A DNA stretch of 64,000 nt. It comes from Nephrocerus scutellatus (taxonomy: Eukaryota; Arthropoda; Insecta; Diptera; Pipunculidae). Where the stretch lies: contig OX352763.1 in NCBI GenBank assembly GCA_947095585.1, positions 22,555,462 through 22,619,461 on the forward strand. The letters run 5' to 3'. Made by a program: the position numbers and the translations under genes. This document shows, piece after piece, positions 11,398 through 23,189 of this stretch. Under the pieces are notes generated by a model that was not told the origin of the DNA, ran no database searches, and saw nothing but the letters and a program-made list of their open reading frames with translations. Each line of letters starts with the position of its first letter. Position 1 is the first letter of the stretch.

Positions 11398-13185
11398 TCA
11401 AACTAAGAACCACTTGTAATTAATTATTTTTTGGATTGACATCGTAAGAGCAATTTCTGTTTTTATTATTATTAATTTCATACATTACTAACTGTTAACT
11501 TATTTAACATTAACATTATTAAATATAATATATGCGTCTTTATAGAACTATTGTTTTATTATGGCTTCTATTTGTAGGTAAAGCAATAGCAACTAAACAA
11601 ATGTACCAATTGATTCCAACTGATTTCTGATTGTATCCAGCCGAATATAACTCAAGCACTAATCGTGCCTATAAAAGAAACCAAATACATTTAGCTTCAA
11701 GCTTAAGTAAAAATATGTTATGTATTTATAAAAAGAATGTAATTGATTCAATCTGTTGCTTGCCACGGTATCTAAGCCTCCCAGTGGGCAATTCAAATCG
11801 GCGTAATCCGATTTTTTAATTAAACTCATATACAACAGTAATTACCCTAGCACTGGGTGCTACTGACATGAATTAAGTAAACATACTGGAGCAAACATAT
11901 TTATATGTATCTCGTATGGAAAAGCTGATAAAAACAAAAATGTCATGCGACATGCGAATATACAAAAGGGAGAGGATATTTCATTGGAATACACGAATGG
12001 AATATGTAAACAAAATGCCACCTACGTTATGTTGTAAGCTTGTATCAAATATTTATTCTTTAGCTTTGCTGCGCTATGGAAATAACCTTCGAATAGGCAA
12101 ACTAATTATGTATTATTAGGTAGATTTCGAGGTAGACATCCAATTTTAGTGCAGCACAAAACATCACTAGGCAATTATTTGCTTTCTGCCTGTGCAAATG
12201 TTTGCTATAAATTGTAGGCTATTCGGTATTCGGTATTATAATAATAATTTGCATGCAAATTAACTGGTTTCTTTGGTTTTACATAATTTCTGAAAGTAAC
12301 CGAAGTCAAATTGCACATATATTACACACACACATATAGAGAACATTAATATTCTCTACCCTAGAGAGTGTACCTAATGTATGAACTTTTACGTATAACA
12401 TGCAGAACATATTCTTCAATGCATTTTGAAATATCTGAATTCAAGAAACAAGTTTTGCATTGATTTTTTTTATCGTAGAGTTACTAAAGTTCCCGATATA
12501 TTAGAAAAATCTTCAGAAGAATTAAAAACATTACCTACTTCATTGATGGATCTTTCACTCTCTGATGCATATCGTTTCTTACTATTTGCCGCACATTATG
12601 CTGTATGTTGATTATATCATGTAAATTATTCCTCACAGGATATGCAAAATGATATTAGATTTTTTTATAGTAAACTTTGCAATAATTCTAATATACCTAC
12701 AATCACTATGCTGCTCTTCTTTGGGTTTAATGAAAAACAATTTTTTTCACAAAATACAACATTGACCTTAAATGTTACCAGCAAACAATTAAATATGTAA
12801 ATGAATCTGCTGAGAAGATGGGAAAAGTCGTTATAGCGATAAGAACTTTTCAGTACATTTTCAGAATAACTAAGTTTGAAGTTTTAAGAGTTTACTCAAC
12901 TAAAGTCTACAGCGCATAGCCCTGCTAGAAACTATATATTTTTTGTAGTGTAAAATATTTCTTCTATTCTCTATTTTGCACTCTAGTTTCAAATGTGAAT
13001 TCTTCCTTAAATTCACTAACTCGATTTTTAACATAATTTTTAATTTAACGTATAATATATATAAAATAGTATAATCACCTACGTCTCCTTCTTCGAACCG
13101 ACCCATAACATTTACATCCACTCTTTCCAAAGTCATGGTAATGCTAATCAATTATCCGTACATGAAATATTTTAAATATCATGGA
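11398..13185. other. AT-rich spacer, no gene seen
   Basis: Short frames such as 11916-12119 and 12426-12611 have no recognisable motif. Nothing structured was found by eye. Confidence 0.5.
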
Positions 13186-13189
13186 ATCC

Positions 13190-14290
13190 TTAATGAACGG
13201 CAGTACGGATCTCTGCCTTGTTACGATGGTTATATGCCGATCCCAAGCCCGGGTAGAGGAGGAGGGTTTGAGTCAGCGGATTTATCATATCCTCAGTAAG
13301 AGTTATTCGTAATCCAAGGTGGAACAGCATACGGCGATGAATACATGGCTAAGAAGGTGCTTAATCGATAGCATGCGTACTCTGAATACCATGCGACCTT
13401 CGGTTTCAAGTAGCCTTTCCACAGCAGACCGGGTTATGTCATGGGTTACCTCCTTTCTCGAATACTAGTGGGTCATTATTGATTCAAGTTTTAATGACAT
13501 CGATGCATCTCAAAGCGCATCAACCTCGGGTCGTGCTGTTGAGAAACCCGCTGTATCTAGAGAAGCGGTTGAGCTCTCGATGGCCTTCCCCAAGTTGGCC
13601 TCAAATGCTCGGTCTGCTGTTGAGCAGCCAAACCCTACCCAAAGTTCAGACGGCGTAGCCGTACGGGCCCCATCTGTAAATCGCGAGGACGGCAGAACTG
13701 AAGACGTGGAATCAGCTAGTTCTGATTCTGACGCATCCACAATCGTTGATGCATGTAGCGTCATCTCGGAGAAATCAGGATGCTCTTCTATTGGGAAGGC
13801 ATTAGATGGGCTACCGATCCAGCAATACCGAGGTGGATTCATTAAATTGAACTTGCTAGAGAGAAGGCGACTTAAACATGCTTTACGCCTGGGCAAAGAA
13901 AGAGACAGTGTTCTGGCTTTTGCTAAAGCCGCCCCTTAAACTTCAGCATCCAGGGAGGACTAATAAGCTCCATCAGAGTTTTACAGGGGAGCCTGTATTA
14001 TATGAAAGGCGCGTCTGCTACCCTCAGCAAGCGGTTCGCCGAGGAAAATACAACCCTTGATCTCATCCAAGAGCCTTGGGTTATTAGAGGACCTATAAAA
14101 GGTCTACTAACGGGAGAAGTAAGTTGATTTGTAAATGCAGGGATCCAGGGCCGAGGGTAACCTACTTGATCGGCACGAACATCTATTCCAGAATTCCAGA
14201 ATTCGTAACGAAAGGCCTGGTGGCCTTTCTAATCGAAGTTCCGAACGAGAGAGAAACGCAGGACAGTCAGTTTACTCTCTAGCTAATCTT
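13190..14290 (+). pseudogene. LOA/I-like LINE, 5' part (untranslated region, ORF1 piece, start of endonuclease)
   Basis: The clearest frame is 13580-13939 (119 codons): acidic and serine-rich, then LLERRRLKHALRLGKERD, typical of the ORF1 proteins of LOA/I-group elements. After a frame change, LIQEPWVIRGPIKGL and further IYSRIPEFVTKGLVAFLIE match the start of the endonuclease of these elements ('LIQEPWV...'). Upstream sequence (13190-13570) looks like its 5' region. Stops and frameshifts make it non-functional, and the rest of the element is missing. An RNase H fragment at 59.7-60.6 kb may come from a related family. Confidence 0.6.
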
Positions 14291-14304
14291 TAGCCGTACA
14301 GTTA

Positions 14305-14445
14305 ATTTCAAAACTTCGTTATTCAGCCATACAGCACGTAGTGGAATGCATTGCCAAGCTCTGTTTTTTCACATCGCTATGATCCACAGATATTCAAAAC
14401 AGAAGCTCATAGACATCTCCTATTTTTCTCATCCTAAACCTTAAC
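14305..14445 (+). pseudogene. Jockey/CR1 LINE fragment, extreme C-terminus
   Basis: The translation includes WNALPSSVFSHRYDPQIFK followed by a short histidine/leucine-rich end. This matches the conserved last segment of Jockey/CR1 ORF2 ('LWNSLPxxVFPxxYDxxxFK'). Only about 40 residues are left, and frames change within it. Confidence 0.55.
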
Positions 14446-15675
14446 GTTCACGCTGTGCTAAAATTTTTTTTTAAAAAATCTACATCATATAACCATACCT
14501 ACCTGTGATATATATAGGCAGGTTACATATTTTGTAATCCGCAGGCGGTCAACTTGACTGCTTTTGAAAGGATTCTTTTCCAGTTTCACTCTGTCAAAGC
14601 TGAAAGTCAAACACGGGACGGCTGACATTTTTTAAATTTGACAAGTTAGGTAAATCTAGTTGTTTTTTTTTCTATAAAATTCCAACTTCATCTTAGGACG
14701 CTTACCTCAACTCAATCTGATTCATATTTTAGTTCAATGAGTGCAGCATAGATCGATGTTACAAGGTGACACACGCTTATTTCCTTTGTTAACTAACAAT
14801 TAACTACAAAAAAAAAATTACCGGAAAATTTAATTTTAAAATTTTTCAAGGTGAAGTTGTAGAAAAACACAAAATATTCAAACATATAATATAAACCAAT
14901 ATAACGAGCGTAATGAGTTCTCTAATCCCATAATTTACATTACACCTTCACATACAAGAACAACAAAGGATTATTTCATGAGTACGTACGAGTATTCGAC
15001 TATCCCCACGCGACTAACCGCGCTTAATCTTTATCCACACAAATGGGAAATGACATTAACATATTTTTACATTTGCATCACATAAAAAACATGGAAAACT
15101 TTTCAGTAATCTCTTAATAATAAGACTTTACCATCGCATAAGCTCGTGTATATTCATTTACCTTATGTATCAAGAATGAATCTGTATACTAACTACGTAG
15201 ATACAAGTAACCATAATATTTAAGGGAATCCTTATTTTCATCCTGTGAATATATAATGCTAATTTTACTTCTGATTTGTAATCATGACAAAGAACAACTC
15301 ATCCCAGCCAGCAAATTTGTTCAGTTATAGAATATGTATGTCAACACAGCTTCTTTATTTACGCTAACTAAATTTATACAGATGATGAGTCTGCATGAGA
15401 GAAAGAGATTAATTGAAGTTCGCACAGCAAGCAATAACTTCAACTAAATACTCTACTCAGGTCGGTTTTATTTTCAAATTAATTACAATAAGTCTGAATC
15501 AAAGTTTCTTCTTGTAGAGCTGGAATTATGGGTCCTAGTGAAGATCTCGTTATATAATGCAAAGATGGACTACCATTCTGATTCAGATTAGTACTGGTAC
15601 AGCATTACCATTCTTTAAGTTGTAACACGCTTAAGACACTTTTGATGCACGACACAAGAAGCAAGGAATATCAGA
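14446..15675. other. AT-rich spacer, no gene seen
   Basis: Probably includes the decayed 3' region of the LINE fragment to its left. No coding signal was found. Confidence 0.45.
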
Positions 15676-15679
15676 ACTT

Positions 15680-16310
15680 AGCAGTACGCCCAAAGATGGA
15701 CTTGAAGGTAAACTGATGTGAATTTATAGTATTACGATCGTGGGAATACGGTATGCTATTTCTCTTGAGCACCGCTGATGGAAAAAGCGATAGACAGTGA
15801 CAAGAAGGATGCGATGCGATGTTTCTCGAATCAATTGTTTTCGCTAAATTATTGTTACCTATAAATTGTATCGCAAGATTCTCTATTCCTAGAAAAGTGT
15901 TAAGTAACCCTGACCAGACATGACTATTATACTCAAGTTTGGGACGGATAAACGCTTTGTAATATTATTGCACCAGAATGTCGGAATGCCTAGACACTCG
16001 CAGCATTTTTGGCAACGGTATTTATGTGGTCATTCCAACGAAGCTTGTCGTTGATGCAAATGTCTAGAGTTGCGAGTTTTTCGCTTTCCTCGATGCCAAA
16101 TGCCATTCATAGCTAATGGTGGGAGGTTACTATTACGTTTCGATGACTATTACGTTTGATGTGTTTAATTCAACACAATCGTATTTGCACTTAGAATTGC
16201 ACGCTATTAGCATACGCTGTTGCTTTAGTTCGACAGCCGCAGAGAGATTACTGTCGTCAGTGAAAGGTATATGATTAAAAATAGCAGATGTCAATCTCTT
16301 TTAAATGACT
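15680..16310 (-). pseudogene. Jockey/CR1-type LINE relic (reverse transcriptase C-terminal half)
   Basis: Minus-strand frames give, with frameshifts, FNHIPFTDDSNLSAAVELKQ (the FADD motif region, with Phe-Ala replaced), CLGIPTFWCN, HVWSGLLNTFLGIENLAIQF and KTIDSRNIASHPSCHCLSLF. The order matches the ORF at 39357-40763 (FADD, then CLGFIRRCNFYF, then VWGGAPRSHLVHLDGVQNR, then SLDTLEHRRNV). The gene is badly decayed. Confidence 0.65.
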
Positions 16311-16472
16311 TAAAAACATCAAGGGCTATAACTTTTCTTTCACCAAATTAGTGAATAGACTGGTTCCACTTTTCGATGAGATCACCAGTAGAAAGTTGCA
16401 CACAGAAACAACAATCCTGGTCATTAAGGACTTAAGATATAGGCGCTCTTGTTGGGACACCCTTTGTTTCAC

Positions 16473-16693
16473 ATAATAATAATAATAATATTCGGCGCGA
16501 CGAACAGTTGCGGTCCAAGGCATAGCTTCTAGCGACCATAGTGTGTTGTGCATGTTTATTTTTTTGGACAAAAATGGAAGGGACCTACAATTTAAGGCCG
16601 GATCCGTGAAAAATATTTTTGGTGTTACTGGGATTCGAACCAAAAGCCCCTGCTCAGTAGCCATGCGCTTTTCCACTGAGCAACGGCGCCCAC
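16473..16693 (-). repeat. tRNA-derived SINE, copy B (internally deleted)
   Basis: The minus-strand head begins GTGGGCGCCGTTGCTCAGTGG with a B box containing GGTTCGAATCCC; the tail is a clean (ATT)n run at about 16473-16491. Compared with copy A, about 75 bp of the body are missing at the join ccggatccgtgaaaaat. Confidence 0.85.
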
Positions 16694-17440
16694 GGTGCAG
16701 TGGTTTAGTTCAAGTAAACTTACTTTGTTATGAAAAAACAATTAGTATATAATAAAAAATAAAAGAAAATCGTGTGGGGTTAACTCGTTGACCCTCAAAA
16801 GAGCTACGGTTCAAAAAGTCATCGAAACTACCAGATAAATGCACTGTTTAGGTAGGAGTAGCTTCAAGTATAAAAGACATTTCCCTATCGGCCATAACTA
16901 TGTGCAGGGATAACCAAACACAAAGTGCTACTATTTTTTTATTATTTTTATATATTTGATACTTATTTGTAATATGGTTAAGTAATACCCTGTAAGTTTT
17001 TTGAGTGATTTTTTATTTCAACAAAAATATGTTAGTGTACCAATCCAGGAGCAATTTATGCTCTTTGATTCTTGATTGTTTGTTCGCACTAACATATTCC
17101 GAAGCTCACAAAGACTCTTATGCTGTCATTTCTAACAGGACAAAAATCAATCACATCGTTCAATTCATGTCCATTCAATGCTCATTGATGCTCCATCATT
17201 GATATTTTCGTCATAGTAGTCGTCGCGTCATTGTCGTGTCGTCCAATGTGCACGATATTGCTAAACGCCATGCATTGATTTTGCTTTTGTTCAGAAATCT
17301 ATTCAATCATAATCAGTATGAAAGCTCTGTATAAATCGTATATATAGAGTAACAGTATAATATGTTGGAAAAAATCCAATTTAAATGCATTTTGACTCTC
17401 TACATGACAAGTAAAGTAGATACGAAAATGGATAAACTAG
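16694..17440. other. AT-rich spacer, no gene seen
   Basis: The frame at 17005-17202 has no recognisable domain. Nothing structured was found. Confidence 0.45.
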
Positions 17441-17850
17441 CATCCCATATCCCAGAATTTTCATAGAAACTGGTCTTATATTCGCATCTTAGTCCTTCAT
17501 ACCGAATTTCATACAAATCGTTTGAGAAGTCGCTTAGCTCCCAAAATTCCAGTAACGATTAGTTCCCGAAATACCAGTCCCTAATAACCTTATCCCAGAA
17601 TTTCCATAAACCAGTCTTATAGTCGCATCTTTATCATATAAATCATAAAAAGACCCCCGGAAGGCTCTCAAAAGAATCACAAAATATCCCCAAAAGACCC
17701 GCAAAAGAGCCTCAAAAGACCCTGAGAAGACCCCCAAAAAACCGCAAAATAATCATAAAACCCCCCAAAAATAATTAAAGGCCACCAAAAAATCATTAAA
17801 GACCCCCAAAAAGACCCTCAAAATACCTCCAAATACCCACAAAAAGTATA
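17441..17850 (-). repeat. Degenerate minisatellite with flanking duplication (Helentron-like family, copy 1)
   Basis: From about 17640 to 17845 the sequence is a decayed array of about 12-bp units of the form CAAAAGACCCTC. Just before it, two copies of a 47-bp stretch (catcccatatcccagaattt at 17441, ttatcccagaatttccata at about 17589) lie about 143 bp apart. The same minisatellite is seen at 38.03, 42.18 and 47.72 kb, in both orientations. Membership of a Helentron-like family is inferred from the 42-kb copy. Confidence 0.6.
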
Positions 17851-19985
17851 TCTTTTGGTGCTGTTAACTAACTTGAACGAAACACGATTCAGTGGTGTTT
17901 AAAAAGAGAAAGAACAATGCTAGTGAAATGTGATACTAAACAAAAGAGGCACCTAGCACTTTCATGTTCCAAGAGACATTCTAATGTTGCCTTTTCCTCT
18001 GGCTTGACTGTTATTTAATTATACATTACTACGTGTTAATAACATTATTATTATCAAATTACAGAGCTAGAAGAGAATCAAAAAAACATGTGCAGTAGTT
18101 GTGAAAGCCTTTTTCGGTGGTCTGCTCTGCTCGCTTTATTACCTTTGCACGAGTGTTTTGTTAAAAATCAAATACAGTAGCTACATTGAACTTGAAAATT
18201 CTGCATAAATTGTTGCTTATAAGTAAATGTTTGTAAACGTCGTCACGCTCAAAACCATCACGACCGTGTAGACGACACAACCTACCATTTTTATTCAAAC
18301 ATATCACACATAATACAAAAAAATTCTGGCATGTGATAAGTTTATTCAATTTTCCAGATCATCGAGTCAGAATCAGAACCGAACTTATCAGCTCCGGGGT
18401 CTGTCTAAGTAACTTCAATTGATCCACTTGACTCATTGATTTCAGCGTAATAGATAACATATATAAGTATAGATTTGCTCTTGTTCGATAAAATATCGAA
18501 AACATTCTAATAAAAAAATAAATAAAAGTTAAGCCAAAATCATACGCGGCGTATACGTAACATATATATGCATATACAACTACAATATACAATTTTAAGC
18601 GTTGTTCGATTAATTAAATGAGATTAAATGAGGATACCAACAAAAATACCAAAACATTAATCATGTTATAGTACCCGTACAGCTATCATTTAAAAACTAA
18701 TAACCAAATGTACATTACAGAGGCGTCATCGTTCCATCACACATTCACGCGTCTCAGAACATATTAGCGAAATTGTATTTTTCGTCTTTTCCGCCATTAT
18801 TTAAAAAAAATTCTTAATCACTATTAGACCACCGCCATATCGAAATATTTACCAAATTTGAAATAATCGAATTGGATGGGTTCGCATCAGTAATTAAGAA
18901 CTGCTCCGAACGCCGACATATTGACATGAAATCCGACAGACGGTGCTGGATAAGAGGATTTAATATCTCGATGGATAGACACTATTTTTACTGCGTATTG
19001 TACTCAGGACACTAATTTTATGTGTTGGAAATGTTCTAATTATCTGTAATATCCTTTAGTCTGGTTTCTACGCGGTACATTTTAATCTCGTACCAAGACA
19101 TTTTGTAGAGCCATACACAATGTGGTTTGTTTGGTTCATCGATAACACTCGTCTTTGGATAACTTTATACTAACAATGTGGTTCATTTTATGGGCTCTTC
19201 AATAGGTAACGTAATACAATGTGAATTCACTTTCAAAACTCATGAGGATATTTTTTCCAATGTGATGAATTAGTCATCATGTTGACCAACCATGTCCTAA
19301 ATCTGAAATATTCCATCAAGTTCACTGCGTGATGTTAATGGAATTTTGTTTGTTGCCACGGATAACATAATATGGTTTTATACTCCTAGTACTTGTTTAT
19401 ACGCATATATCGTATTACATATAATCGAAGTACAATGATAGCATTTGATAGATAAACAAAATGTATGCTTGTATGAGACATCATTTAAGGTACACAGAAA
19501 GAGTATATGGAAATAAATTTGCACAAACCAATATTTACTCGATTCATCAATCATTTACATGGTTAGCAGTGAAAATATTTAAATGCAATTCAAGGCACCA
19601 GCAACGTATACGATAGCCAATAGGGCTTGTAAATCTTTGGGTTGAAATTTCAGACGTAAATGAGAAATAGAAACACATTTAAAAAATACTAACAATGCTG
19701 AATGCTTCTTTGATAAAAGTTATATAGATCAGAATGACTGAACGTAACAACGTTTTGTGAAGAGCACTGCAACAATTTCATAGAGCGTGGTCACGCGAAG
19801 ATATGATAAGAAATCGACGGCTAAATCGATCAACCTGGAAGTAGATTCTTCTTCTGAACTAGAAAAATTTTACCAAAGGGGCTGCGGTATAACGTAATAT
19901 ACACCGCGTTGCACATTCTACTAAGGCGAAAAGGGTAATTTGAACGCCGAAACAAAAGCATGTGTTGATAATCCATTGTGAGACA
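17851..19985. other. AT-rich spacer, no gene seen
   Basis: Minus-strand frames at 18161-18592 are short and unrecognised. No repeat boundary could be fixed by eye. Confidence 0.45.
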
Positions 19986-20017
19986 TTCACTTATCAAATT
20001 CGGTTAAAAGAAGCGGT

Positions 20018-20480
20018 AAGTTCTTTTCGGGGTCCGGTCCTGGCCTCCCGTAAAAAGTCTCTCCACCGGTCTACGCCATCCTTCCAGCGTAGGCTTAGCC
20101 GACGACGCTGTCGTGTTCCATACATCCTACCGCAAAGTAGAATCCTCTTCGCTTCTACGAGCTAGGTGTCCTACCCACCGGAGCTTAATTCTCTTCATGA
20201 TGTCGACATCGCCTTAATGCTCGTAGATCTCATCATTATAGAGTCTCCGGAATGCTTTTTTTGCTCAAAATGCTTTTTGCTAAGCACCCAAGTCTCGGAT
20301 TTAAGTATTGCTATGACCATTGTCTTATACACCATCAGCAGCTTGGATGTTATTGTTAAGTTCCTATATTGGAAGAGTCTTGACAGAATGTTTTCTGGTC
20401 CCATGGTGTTATCGTATCAAAGCCATATTTACACCGAAAACGAAGAAAACGAACCATTCCAGAAACTATAACAAATAGAT
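20018..20480 (-). pseudogene. LINE 3' end fragment (RTE-like C-terminal region)
   Basis: On the minus strand, ENILSRLFQYRNLTITSKLL, MVYKTMVIAILKSETWVLSK and then IMKRIKLRWVGHLARRSEED, ending with DRWRDFLREARTGP, follow the C-terminal order of many insect endonuclease/reverse-transcriptase LINEs ('YKTxxxPVLxYGSETWxL', 'RLRWxGHLxRM', 'WRxxLxEART'). The polymerase domain is absent. The 3' edge (ggggtccggtcctggcc) matches a piece at 59.09 kb. Confidence 0.7.
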
Positions 20481-20484
20481 CTAT

Positions 20485-22330
20485 GTAGACATCGTACAAA
20501 AAAAATTGGATATGTATCAGTAGGCAGGACACAGCTCGCATTAGTGAAGAATAATCTGCTCAGAAAATATTTCCTTCTATATCTTATGGAACACGAAAAT
20601 AGGGAAACACTTTTGTATTTGCAGGAAGGATGGCGTAAATCCATACCAGACGGATATCTATCAGATTGGGTCAAAATCGTAACCAATGGAGCGATTTTAA
20701 AGCTAACAATTTACTGAAAGACAACATATCATCACACTTGGTAAAAAAAAATCGGAAATCTACAGCCGGAATTTGTTTCGCACTTCGCAAATCTATTTAC
20801 AGGACCTTTGTTAAGTTAAAACACTCGATATGCTCGTGGCGTACTTTAGCTAGAAAAAGCGCAAAAACATCTCGTCAACTGTGCATTCGCGTGTAAATAC
20901 TTTAATCTTTTTAACTGCTATTTAGCTCCTTTTATACGCTTTTCTTATTTGGTATAAGGTTAATACACAGGATTACGTTATATGGAGCCTCGTAATAGGA
21001 TTTCTTATTCACTTTCGTTTCAAAAGATAAAAGAAGAAATTTTTAAAGAAAATGTATATATATGTAATGAGGCGTGTAATTTGATGGCAGGTGAATATAC
21101 GAGCACGAAGAACAGAACGCCTCCCAAGAAGTCGAACAGCATTATTTTATCCAATTCTTTATTTTGAAATTTTCACTTTTTATTTGAAGTAATCCCGATC
21201 TGTCTATTCTTATTCTTGTCTTTTTTCAAACGCATGGCAAAGAATAAGATACTCAATCTAATCTGGGAAGATTCGTCAATAAATCAATGATGTTGTTTCT
21301 CGCAATAATTCCGCAAATGATAATCCACGTGTGATTTGCTTGCTTCAACTGTGAATTATTTAACAAGTTCCGACCTTAGTCCTTTATCATGGATGAAATG
21401 GAGCAAATGTTTATTTAACGAATAAAGGCTTTGATAGGGGTAACAAATATTATTACTTTCTTTATGTGAAGTACTAAGGAAATCGATTTAGTATGTTCAT
21501 GGATGAAGTTTTGGTTGTTGCTAGCCTAAAGTTACACAACACTTTTAAATTAGAACGATAATAGAATTCATAGATATTTCGCATTTCAATACATTTCACA
21601 AATTTGTCAATGGAAACGAAAAAAGAATATGGAAAACAGAATAGCAGACATTGCCTCCGGACAGATGTTCGCCTTTATGCATTTATGTAGAGATCCTCTC
21701 AATTTGCCACTTATAACAAGGCAACAACTGATAAGAAATCGAAAAGTAATTTCCAAGTATTGGCGATGAAATTTAAATAAAAAAATTCAGTACAGTACAA
21801 GGATTCAGCATTTTACCCGCCGGGTAACCCGATGTGTATCCAGCATGTACTCAGACGTCTCATCAGTAAAATATAAGATCTCTGTTTTTTTGCATTTATC
21901 CTTTGTCGTTTCCAACATTTCCATATTGTCATTAAAATAAATTGACATAAATGCTAATATCAAAACGAATTCTGTCATTTAAATGCACTGAAGCCGAAGT
22001 ATGCGTGCAAGGAAATTACGCTTCAGACGCATCACTTATGTGTCAGAAAAAAAATATTCGTAGACGCTCGAGTTGATTGACAAGCGAAGGTAAGGACAAA
22101 AAAATGCGCTACAGTGCTGTCAAAATACTGCAGCGCATCGATAGCATATGCTCCTCAGATAATTCCAGTAAAATCTTTGGTATTCCATGCTGTTTACGTG
22201 TCAAATTACAAAATAAAATAACAAAATTATGACACAAGCACGCGAGCATCAAATTTGCATAATAATTATATTTAATTTATTTAGTATACGCATTGGTATA
22301 CGTAGTGGTATATGATAATTAAGAAGCAGA
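20485..22330. other. AT-rich spacer, no gene seen
   Basis: Several short frames (20666-20896, 20982-21167) lack recognisable motifs. Nothing else was seen. Confidence 0.45.
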
Positions 22331-22334
22331 GGAA

Positions 22335-23189
22335 GTAGCGAGCAGGTGCGATAGCAGAACCGTTTGCAGAATCACCAAAGAGCTGACAGGTGGTCACCGC
22401 TCTAGACAACATCCGGTGAAAGGCCTAGACTAAAGAACAAAAAGTCGATAGGACTAGATGGTATACCCGCAGAGCTTCTGCGTGCAGCACCAACGACATC
22501 GGCAGAGCTCTTATATCCTCTTGTAGAGAGAGCTTGGGAGGGAGAAAGTTTCCCCGAGGAGTGGAAGAAGGGAATGATTGTCAAGCTTCCTAAAAAAGGT
22601 CGTCTTATGGAGTGCGAAAACTGGAGAGGCATTTGCGTTCTTCCTGCAGTTGCAAAGGTAATAGCCAAAGTAGTACTTGAGCGAATAAAGGAACATCTGG
22701 AAGATACATTCGATGCCGAACAAGCAGGTTACCGCACTGAATCCTCCTGTGTCGACCACATAAACACCCTGCGGATCATTTTTGAACAGTGCGTTGAATT
22801 CCGGTCACACCTGCACCTGCTGTTCATCGATTTTGAGAAGGCGTTTGACAGTGTCAACAGACAGTTTATCTGGCTCGCCTTGCGCAGGAGAGGTATGCCC
22901 GATAAACTAATAGCTATTATTAAAGCAACCTATGATGGCTCCAATTGTCATGTGTTGCATAGAGGAAAGCTGTCAGAGGAATTCGAGATCCTAAGTGGGG
23001 TCAACTGTAGCAGCCGATAACAGCATGAAACCAGAAATACGTGCACTGTTGCTTAAAGCCAACAAAAGCCTGCGGGTTTGAAGATTAATACTACCAACAC
23101 CAAAATCATCAACCGCGGCAGTAACTCAGTAACTCAAGTTAAGATTGTTGGACAGCTGGCAGAGAGAGTAGAGAGTTTCCAATATCTTC
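22335..23189 (+). pseudogene. RTE-type LINE relic, left half (split by the Gypsy insertion)
   Basis: The longest open part (22574-23020) encodes reverse transcriptase fingers and palm: WRGICVLPAVAKVIAKVVLE, EQAGYRTESSCVDHINTLRI, then LLFIDFEKAFDSVNR with the first catalytic Asp, and CHVLHRGKLSEEFEILSGV. Immediately afterwards the copy is internally deleted, so the YADD box is lost, and only QLAERVESFQYL remains before the Gypsy insertion at 23190. Upstream, decayed KELTGGHRSRQ and KKSIGLDGIPAELLRAAP are visible (frameshifted). The LINE continues at 35767-35940. Confidence 0.85.

Noticed and set aside
13510..13896. 128-codon minus-strand frame
   Set aside because: Antisense shadow of the LOA/I-like ORF1, which has the recognisable motifs.
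17640..17845. Minisatellite considered as a CRISPR-like array
   Set aside because: Units are 12 bp, contiguous and degenerate, with no spacers; the genome is eukaryotic.
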